Assembly (NCBI GenBank): GCA_038277395.1
Contig: CM076195.1
Location: 156,107,594-156,171,593 of the forward strand
Source of the DNA: Dryocosmus kuriphilus
Lineage: Eukaryota > Arthropoda > Insecta > Hymenoptera > Cynipidae
DNA: 64,000 nt
Reading direction: 5' to 3'
Part shown: piece after piece, positions 58,014 to 64,000 of the stretch
Layout of the letters: each line of letters starts with the position of its first letter
Numbering within the stretch: position 1 is the stretch's first letter
Translations under genes and position numbers: made by a program
Notes under the pieces: model-generated
Databases searched by the model: none
The model's input: the letters and a program-made list of their open reading frames with translations, nothing else
Told to the model about the DNA's origin: nothing

Positions 58014-58646
58014 TTAGAAAATTAATTGAATTGTCAATTTCGATTTCATGTGTAAATTGTAATCTATCATGATAACTATTGAAAAATTGAATAGTTTGTT
58101 GGACCTTATTCTTAGGGATAATGAGAAGGGTGTCGTTAACGTATCTGAGAAAAGTGTGTATTTTAAAATCAATTTTTTGAAAATATCAATCTCTAAATCC
58201 TGTAAAACTATTTCAGCTAATATTCCTGAAATCGGAGAACCCATTGGGGTGCCGAATTTGTAACTGTAAAATTTCTTATTAAATTGAAAAAAGGTCGAAT
58301 TCATTAAGAAGGTTATGCTATTTTTAAATTCAATTAGTGGTATATTAGTAAATTTTTTAATATGTGTCCATCTTTTTTCAATGCCATCTAGAACTAGGTT
58401 TAGTGGAATGTTAGTAAACAAAGAGGAAAAATCTAATGATAAGAAGATGTGGTTATTTGGAAATTTGATTTTTGTGATAGTATCATGGAATGAAATGGAA
58501 TTTTTTACAAAAGAATTTAATTTCGGAATTGAGTCAGTTACGATTTGGTTTAAAGTTTTTGCAAGAAAATAAGTAGGAGAATTTATGTAGGAAACAACAG
58601 ACCTAAGAGGAAAATTTTCTTTGTGTACTTTCGGAAGACCGTACAT
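58014..58646 (-). pseudogene. PLE-A reverse transcriptase core, copy 3 (YVDD changed to YVND)
   Basis: MYGLPKVHKENFPLRSVVS, LSLDFSSLFTNIPLNLVLDG and FGTPMGSPISGILAEIVLQD are RT motifs of Penelope-like elements. The open frame then leaves the true frame at the AAAAAA run. In the right frame the catalytic box reads RYVNDTLLIIP, with Asn replacing the first catalytic Asp. The same frame break occurs in copy 1, so it predates these insertions. Confidence 0.85.
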
Positions 58647-58662
58647 ACGAGCGATGTTAGGA

Positions 58663-59552
58663 TTAGAAGTTGAAATTGTGTTTTTTTTTTATATTTTTAC
58701 CTAGATATTCTTTTATATTCCAATTATTTAAAAGTTTGTGAGTTGAATTTTGTAGTTTTTTTAAAGGATTTGAATTAATTACATTATAAGTATTAGGATC
58801 ATTTAACATTGTTTCCATTTTAGAATAGTAAGATGATTTATCAAGAAGAACAGTAATATTGCCTTTGTCGGCACGTGTGACCAAAATGTCATTATTGTGT
58901 GTTAAAAAATTTTTTGTAATTTTGATATTTTTTGCTATTTCCTTATCAATCATAGATATTCTCTCAGGTTTTTTAATGTAGTTTGATGTTAGAGAGAGGA
59001 CTTTTTTTCTAAGTTCATCTCTAAAGGATCAGGAATCGAATCAATTCTATGTTTATTAATATTGGTATCAATAGGATTTAAAGATAAAAGATTATTGAAT
59101 TTCTTGTTAAGAATTCTTTCAGTTTTACAAGTAAAATTATCATTAGAAGTTTCAAATTCATGGAAGAGAATGGCAAAATCAGAATTAGACATTAAATTTT
59201 TTATTTTATTTTTTCAGATATCAAAGTTTTTTTGTAAAAATTTTAAATGAATGTGTATGTCCTGAATCTCGATTTTCCTGACTTGGTTTTTTAATCTGTC
59301 AGTTACATGGTTAAGATTTTTAGCACTGTAAGAACTATACATTTTGAGATTTTTGACATTTTTGATACAGTTGTTGATATTGTTGGGAAATAATTCAGAA
59401 CGGCGACAATTTAGTAAGAAATTTTTTCTGCAAGTGGCAGTTTTAATCTTATTAGAGTAATTAAGCAAACCTTTGAACTCTGATGCGACCTCAGATCCAA
59501 ATCTTCGATGTATTTCCTTCAGATTCATAATCGATGATAAGTTTGCAATCAT
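58663..59552 (-). pseudogene. PLE-A N-terminal region and RT entry motifs, copy 3
   Basis: Three minus-strand pieces: 59214-59552 (MIANLSSIMNLKEIHRRFGS..., PLE N-terminal region), 58989-59192 (HEFETSNDNFTCKTERILNK) and 58663-58953 (ILVTRADKGNITVLLDKSSY, the ADKGN motif preceding the RT fingers). Frame breaks separate them and also separate the last from the RT core at 58646. Confidence 0.75.
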
Positions 59553-59559
59553 AGTTTTG

Positions 59560-59932
59560 CATATATAATATGAACGAGGAGAGATTTTGAGTCCTCATTA
59601 TCGATTTAACGTCTGGGGATAGAAATAGTAGAAAGAAGATATCAACACATCCAGACAAAAAATTTAATGTTTAAAGTAACGTTTCGTCACCTGTACAATC
59701 TTTGTTACTTCTGATTTCTGATGTATATTCTTACTTCTAAGGTGAATTTTGTATTTTCTTTAGATTTTAACTTATTTACCATACTGTCTGATGAGGTCTC
59801 TCAGCTGAGTGACGAAACGTTACTTTAAACATTAAATTTTTTGTCTGGATGTGTTGATATCTTCTTTCTACTATTTCTATCCCCGAACGTTAAATCGATA
59901 ATGAGGACTCAAAATCTCTCATCGATCGTATT
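59560..59932. repeat. PLE-A terminal repeat, inverted pair
   Basis: 59560-59690 is largely the reverse complement of about 59800-59932 (GAGGACTCAAAATCTCTC, TCCAGACAAAAAATTTAATG), meeting at CGTTTCGTCAC|CTGTAC near 59690. The pair forms a long palindrome at the upstream end of copy 3. Confidence 0.75.
59788..59818 (+). ncRNA. Hammerhead-ribozyme-like motif, PLE-A copy 3, upstream end
   Basis: CTGATGA (59788-59794), stem-loop with CTCAGCTGAG, GAAAC (59814-59818), then GTTACTTTAAACAT, which can form a short GTT/AAC stem III. Canonical core boxes. It lies on the strand opposite to the PLE coding strand because this terminal repeat is inverted. Confidence 0.5.
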
Positions 59933-59945
59933 ATTCTTTTTTGTA

Positions 59946-60149
59946 ATTTTTGTCTGTACTTAAAATTTTGATATTGTCAAAGTCAAAATGGTGATCAAAA
60001 TTATGTGAATGTTCAACAAGAGCAGTTCTTCTATTGTCTTTTTTACAATCATTAATATGTTCTTTTTTTCTTAAATTAATTGGTCTTTCGGTTTGGCCAA
60101 TATAAAAACTTCTACTTCCTTTGCATCCAATACAGTAGATAGAATGTGT
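59946..60149 (-). pseudogene. PLE-B GIY-YIG endonuclease (part 2)
   Basis: The minus strand reads HSIYCIGCKGSRSFYIGQTE, RPINLRKKEHINDCKKDN and RRTALVEHSHNFDHHFDF. This is a GIY-YIG domain (FYIG, Arg of NLRKKEH, His of VEHSHNFDH) distinct from PLE-A. The left side continues at 53282-53396; the right side continues at 61634 across the pogo-like insertion, where KDPINKEQITHSIYC is restored exactly. Confidence 0.85.
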
Positions 60150-60151
60150 TA

Positions 60152-61631
60152 GGGTAAAGTGGGGTGAGACGCCGCACTTTTTTTTAAATTAACATAAAAT
60201 AAACAGGAAGTATCGAACCGTTACTGTGAATATTTTTAAAAATACTACAAACATCACTTATTAATCCAATGTATTTGTTCGAGGGAAAATCATTGTTTAT
60301 CATAATTAATTATTAGCAACAAGAAAAGGTTTTTTCTGGGAGAGACGCCGCTTTGCAGGGTGAGATGCCGCTTGTCGTGAATCAATTCGAGGTGGGTAAG
60401 GCAAGAAGTAAGTACTCGTTATTAATTGAAAAAACGATTGTGAATGTATTTTTGATATTTACTGACTATCTTCACTATTGAAAAAGCAATTTTACACACT
60501 TAATTTGAATTTTGTTTTATCACAATGTCATTTTAGTTTAAAACAGAATGTAGGATTGAAAATTTTGAAGAAAAAAAAATGAAAAATGTCTACTTTTTAG
60601 ATTTTCGTCCGTAATCAATGTAAGAATCTTCGAAAATCGTACACTTCAAATGCAACCATTTGTTGCAAGAGTGACAACGGAACCAATTTTTCTCTTTGAC
60701 GTCGTACTTTGTCTTGCATTCTATACATTTTTTCAATTTTCTGACTTTTTTATTGGGGTCGTAGCCTTTTTTGCACCACTCTTTGGAACTTTCTTCCTTG
60801 TTTTTGGTTTTTTCTTCACATCGTTTTCCCAATCGCTGCATGATTCTTCAGTGCTGGAATTCACAGCTTCTAGTTGCGAAAGCAATCGTTTACGTGTCAT
60901 TGCATTCTTCTTTTTCTCTTTCTCAGCTTTATTGACCATCTTGTCTTTTACATTCTTCATGAATCTTAGAGATGTCAAAAGAACAACCGATTGTGATGTT
61001 CTTCTAGTATTGAACGGTGTTTCTAACGTTGGCACGGGGGTAATACAGCTCAATACTTTACTCGGCGATTTGTCCAGTTTGTTTCGAGATGACCACAGCT
61101 TTCGCATTCCACCAGCCTTTCTTTTATATTGGGTAGGCATTCTGCATTCTACAAACAAGAAACAAAACATTCTTTGATCAATTTTTTTGAGTATTAGACG
61201 CATTTTACGTCGCGCGTTTTTATATGAAAAAGGCGGCATCTCTCCCATAGTTTTTGTACGGCGTCTCTACCGATTTGTAGGTACAGACGCCGCTTAATTC
61301 TAAATGATAATAAAAAAAACACCTTGAATGTGATTGTAAAAATACTTTCTACAACGTTCTACCTTTCACGAAGATAGGCTGTGTTATTGTTTTGAGATAA
61401 ATTTCGAATGAAATAACAACTTTTACGCGGCGCGAAATAAATATTCCGATCATTGCAACGGTACTAACAATATACTATCGATTATAAATATTTACAGATA
61501 GAATATAATACGCTACTTTTACTCACCTTTTTGTTGTCGCCTTACGAGGTGAATTCACACTGATGCACACAACTCTAGAGCGCTTCTATACCTACAAACT
61601 CGACAATGCGGCAACTCTCCCCACTCTACCC
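60152..61631 (-). mobile_element. pogo/Tigger-like DNA transposon, internally deleted
   Basis: GGGTAAAGTGGGGTGAGACG at the left and an imperfect complement ending CCACTCTACCC at the right, flanked by TA (60150-60151 and 61632-61633). GACGCCGC/GCGGCGTC words repeat near both ends (60172, 60344, 60368, 61229, 61261, 61287), probably subterminal binding sites. The encoded protein keeps its first residues and its C-terminal zinc finger but lacks the DDE core. Confidence 0.8.
60590..61140 (-). pseudogene. pogo-like transposase remnant with PHD-like zinc finger
   Basis: A start at 61140 (MPTQYKRKAGGMRKLWSSRN) is preceded by a good 3' splice site (TTTGTAG). The frame then jumps to a C-terminal region typical of pogo-like proteins (TRRTSQSVVLLTSLRFMKNV, Lys/Glu-rich linker). 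In a second frame (60590-60841) it continues to CIECKTKYDVKEKNWFRCHS and CNKWLHLKC, a C4HC-type PHD-like finger found at the end of many insect pogo/Tigger proteins. The DNA-binding HTH and the catalytic DDD/E region are deleted. Not able to transpose itself. Confidence 0.65.
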
Positions 61632-61633
61632 TA

Positions 61634-62359
61634 TCTGTTCCTTGTTAATAGGATCTTTTAAATTGTGGAAATATCCAAAATTGTCTTCGAGCGAAAAACG
61701 CTCATTAGACCTGCCTTCTTTAGTGTATTTGTAAGATTATGTTCAATCTGTTCTACATATAGAAGTGTAATAACTTTATTTAAATCCAAATTCAATTTAA
61801 AATTGCTAATATTATTAGCTTTACTTTTTAATTTCTCAAAGCGCAAATTGATAAATTTTTTAACGAAGTTATATGGAAAATCATTTTGTAATAATGTATT
61901 TTCTATTAATTTACGATTCAAATTAACATGCTTCTCTTCTGAAAGTAAAATAACTCTATCTTCAAGGCTATTAATGGCGCTAGTTTTATATTTAAATGGA
62001 GCGTAAGAATTAAAATTCATATACCTGCCAGACCAAGTTTCTTTCCTATACCAATTTATCTCCAGCCTATCAACACCTCTTTTTATAGTAATATCAAGAA
62101 AATTTATACTCCTATCGATTTCCCTCTCTATAATAAAAATTAATCTTGGGTTATATTCATTGAATCTCACTTGTAGATCCTCTATCTTATCTTCAGGAAT
62201 ACAAATCAGGATATCGTCCACATATCGATAGAAAAAAGTTATATGATATGGAAGATCGTTAAGAATACGACTTTCAATATGTTCCATCATTAAATCAGAG
62301 ACTGCTGGTGATATCGGGGATCACATAGATACCCCTTAGGACTTAGGTTTTTCGATAAT
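61634..62359 (-). mobile_element. PLE-B, reverse-transcriptase part (part 1)
   Basis: The rightmost preserved piece of PLE-B. It is cut at 62359 by CACT-1 copy 3; upstream RT and N-terminal sequence lie beyond that element, outside the window. The GTPMGSP-type motif just before the open frame is damaged (ISPAVSDLMMEH readable, upstream bases altered near 62315-62340). Confidence 0.8.
61658..62290 (-). pseudogene. PLE-B reverse transcriptase C-terminal half
   Basis: 210 codons open: MMEHIESRILNDLPYHITFF, then YRYVDDILICIPEDKIEDLQ with an intact catalytic YVDD, IDRSINFLDITIKR, and LEINWYRKETWSGRYMNF, the thumb-like region of PLE RTs. The frame ends at a stop caused by a 1-nt shift near 61660, after which KDPINKEQ leads into the GIY-YIG part across the pogo-like insertion. 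Confidence 0.85.
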
Positions 62360-64000
62360 CACTGAACAACAAAATATGACCTATGTGGGGTTGGGATGAG
62401 ACATATCATTTCCATGGTAGTTTTCTGTGCTGAATCCAAATCTGACCTCCGTTTTTCTCCATCATGTCAAGTTTTTGAGATTTTGTGAGTTAAACATTTT
62501 TTCAAAAAATCACAAATCGTGTGACAAAAGGGTGAAAAAATTTTTTCCGCACAAAGCGAGACATGATTTCGATGTATTTTTGAACGCAGAATCCACTGGT
62601 TTTTTTGTTTTTTCGATATCTCATATAGTTTTTGAGATAATTAAAAAAAAACACGAAAAAAAAATGGTTTTACGAAAATCCTTATATTTAGTAGATAAAT
62701 TTTTTTTTTTTTAGTCACTCTAGCGTCACTCTCTTCGTTTATTGATGCAGAAAAAATTGCGAAAAAGTTTACAGTTCCAGCTGTAACGGTTCGAAAGATA
62801 CAAGGCAGAGAACTTGTCTCTTTCTAAAGAGTTGCCAATTTGACGGTTCACAAGTACTCGAGGCGAATCATTGTACTGTTTCTAATATCTCATTGCATTA
62901 ATATCTTTAATATTTGCTATATTCACAATATTCACAGAGCTTCGTTTGGAAGAAAACTGTTCATGGCACATGCGCGTCTCCCCTCCACTTCTCTCCGCTC
63001 CATTATCATACTACTCTTGTTCATATCGCGCTATTCGTGCTCCGCGCTATCCGATCTTCATTTGATGCTAGCCCTCTGTGGAGTCACAGCGTATGCTACC
63101 ATTCTACCTGCTATAGAACTTGAACTATTTCTATTTAATTCCAATATATTTGCGCTAAGCTTTTATTCAGAGCTCAGTTTGCAACGATTGCAAAATGCAG
63201 AACAGCTGCAAAAATCATCCCGATAGCTTTTGCTACGTTTACGGTATTTTCATCCCACCTACATTAAGACAAAACATTTCTCCTACAATGCGAGAAGGCT
63301 ACGAAATATATTTTCAGATTAAGCCCGATAAGGGAGAAAAAAGTTGGATACCCAACAGCTGCTGTAAAACTTGTGCTAATAAATTATGGTCAGTAGAACG
63401 AGGAGACATTGATCGACTTTTTAAATTCACTTTTCCTACTTTTTGGATAGAACCTCAAAACCATATCGATGATTGTTATTTTTGTTTAACAGAAGTAAAA
63501 GGCTACTCATCACAATGCAAGAACAGCCCTATTTACCCTAATATTCCTTCCGTGACAAAAGCTGCTTATGACTATAACGATTCTTTACCAGGCAATTCTG
63601 TAAACCAAAAAGCAGAAGAAATCAATGCTGATGAAAATCAAATCGTAAAATGTACATCGACCAGCAACTTGCCAGAATTATTCGACCAGAAAGAATTAAA
63701 TGATTTGATAAGGGACCTAAATTTATCGAAAAATCAAGCTGAAATCTTAGGCTCTAGGCTGAAAGAAAAAAATTTATTAAAAAAAGATGTAAAAATTACT
63801 TACAGAAATCGAGATAAAAATTTTAATATATTTTTTTTTCCAGTCAAGATACTCTCATCTATTGTACCGATGTAGATAGTCTTATTAAGAGCAAATAAAC
63901 ACAGTTTGAAAGGTGTTCTCTTGCATAGTGGAAATGAATATCCATCAATATCCATCGCTCATGCCACCAATATGAAAGAGTGCTATGCTGTTATGGAATT
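62360..64000 (+). mobile_element. CACT-1 DNA transposon, copy 3 (runs off the window)
   Basis: Begins CACTGAACAACAAAATATG at 62360 with an inverted-repeat-type region to about 62917; the right end lies beyond the window. Compared with copy 1 it has an extra ~27 bp near 62940-62967 and lacks ~53 bp near 63890. Confidence 0.85.
63195..64000 (+). pseudogene. CACT-1 transposase-like protein, copy 3 (partial)
   Basis: From the ATG at 63195 the N-terminal 226 residues are open, with both Trp positions intact (GEKSWIPN, TFWIEPQ) and the cysteine units present except that Cys of CYVCG is Tyr (CYVYG). A frameshift in the T-run near 63830 and a ~53-bp deletion near 63890, which removes the first catalytic-Asp region (LFID), break the core. 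The rest is outside the window. Confidence 0.8.

Larger units (their letters stand above)
53410..59932 (-). mobile_element. PLE-A copy 3, near full length, inserted in PLE-B
   Basis: Flanked by the 13-bp duplication ATTCTTTTTTGTA (53397-53409 and 59933-59945). Minus-strand order: N-terminal region, RT, linker, GIY-YIG, 3' UTR, terminal repeat. The 5' end carries a terminal-repeat piece in direct orientation (about 59560-59690) joined to one in inverse orientation (59690-59932). A CACT-1 transposon (54909-58001) splits the coding region. Without it the copy is about 3.4 kb. Confidence 0.85.

Noticed and set aside
60650..61177. Plus-strand 175-codon hydrophobic frame
   Set aside because: Shadow of the pogo-like remnant, whose zinc-finger and Lys-rich linker on the minus strand are recognisable.

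Overview
The window looks like intergenic, transposon-packed chromosomal DNA from an arthropod, most likely an insect. It is very AT-rich and has no operons or bacterial signals. The recognisable coding material belongs to non-LTR retrotransposons (R1-like, RTE-like and an APE-type LINE), Penelope-like elements (PLEs) with GIY-YIG endonuclease, and cut-and-paste DNA transposons. A parasitoid or gall-wasp-like hymenopteran would fit the mix of families, but that is a guess. I found no convincing single-copy host gene, no tRNA or rRNA gene and no CRISPR array.

Layout. 0.3-2.6 kb: an RTE-like LINE remnant split by an R1-type LINE derivative. 3.6-7.6 kb: a minisatellite built on short CTTAAAATC/TTGAAATTC words. 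8.9-10.5 kb: a second simple-repeat family (TTGAATTTTCAACAAAAA words). 10.5-13.6 kb: a DNA transposon with CACTG termini and ~570-bp inverted repeats (called CACT-1 here). 13.65-18.76 kb: a nearly full-length but broken APE-type LINE. 19.1-21.6 kb: degenerate simple repeats. 22.0-24.0 kb: a gene-bearing element (A) with an intron-containing gene. 25.2-33.3 kb: a ~155-bp satellite array interrupted by a CACT-2 transposon (26.2-29.3 kb, intact 545-aa ORF) and by an RTE-like LINE (29.4-31.4 kb). 33.85-37.1 kb: a second gene-bearing element (B) with clear inverted termini and a multi-exon gene homologous to that of element A. 38.7-45.4 kb: a large block of the TTGAATTTTCAAC repeats.

46.5-64.0 kb is a multi-level nest. 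An old PLE (PLE-B, minus strand) was broken by a hAT-like element (46859-53108), by a PLE-A copy (53410-59932), by an internally deleted pogo-like element (60152-61631), and at its right end by another CACT-1 copy. The hAT-like element in turn received a head-to-head PLE-A insertion and a TTAA-flanked MITE. The second PLE-A copy received a CACT-1 copy. Target-site duplications let most of these events be ordered.

The strongest candidates for something undescribed are: (1) the pair of intron-containing, inverted-repeat-bounded elements A and B, whose protein is not an obvious transposase; (2) the CACT family, with 3-bp target duplications, very long inverted repeats, a C(2)C-containing DDE-like protein, and one copy whose C-terminus is encoded inside the terminal repeat; (3) hammerhead-ribozyme-like motifs in the terminal repeats of three different PLE families. 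All functional calls rest on motifs and on comparison of copies within the window; no database search was possible.
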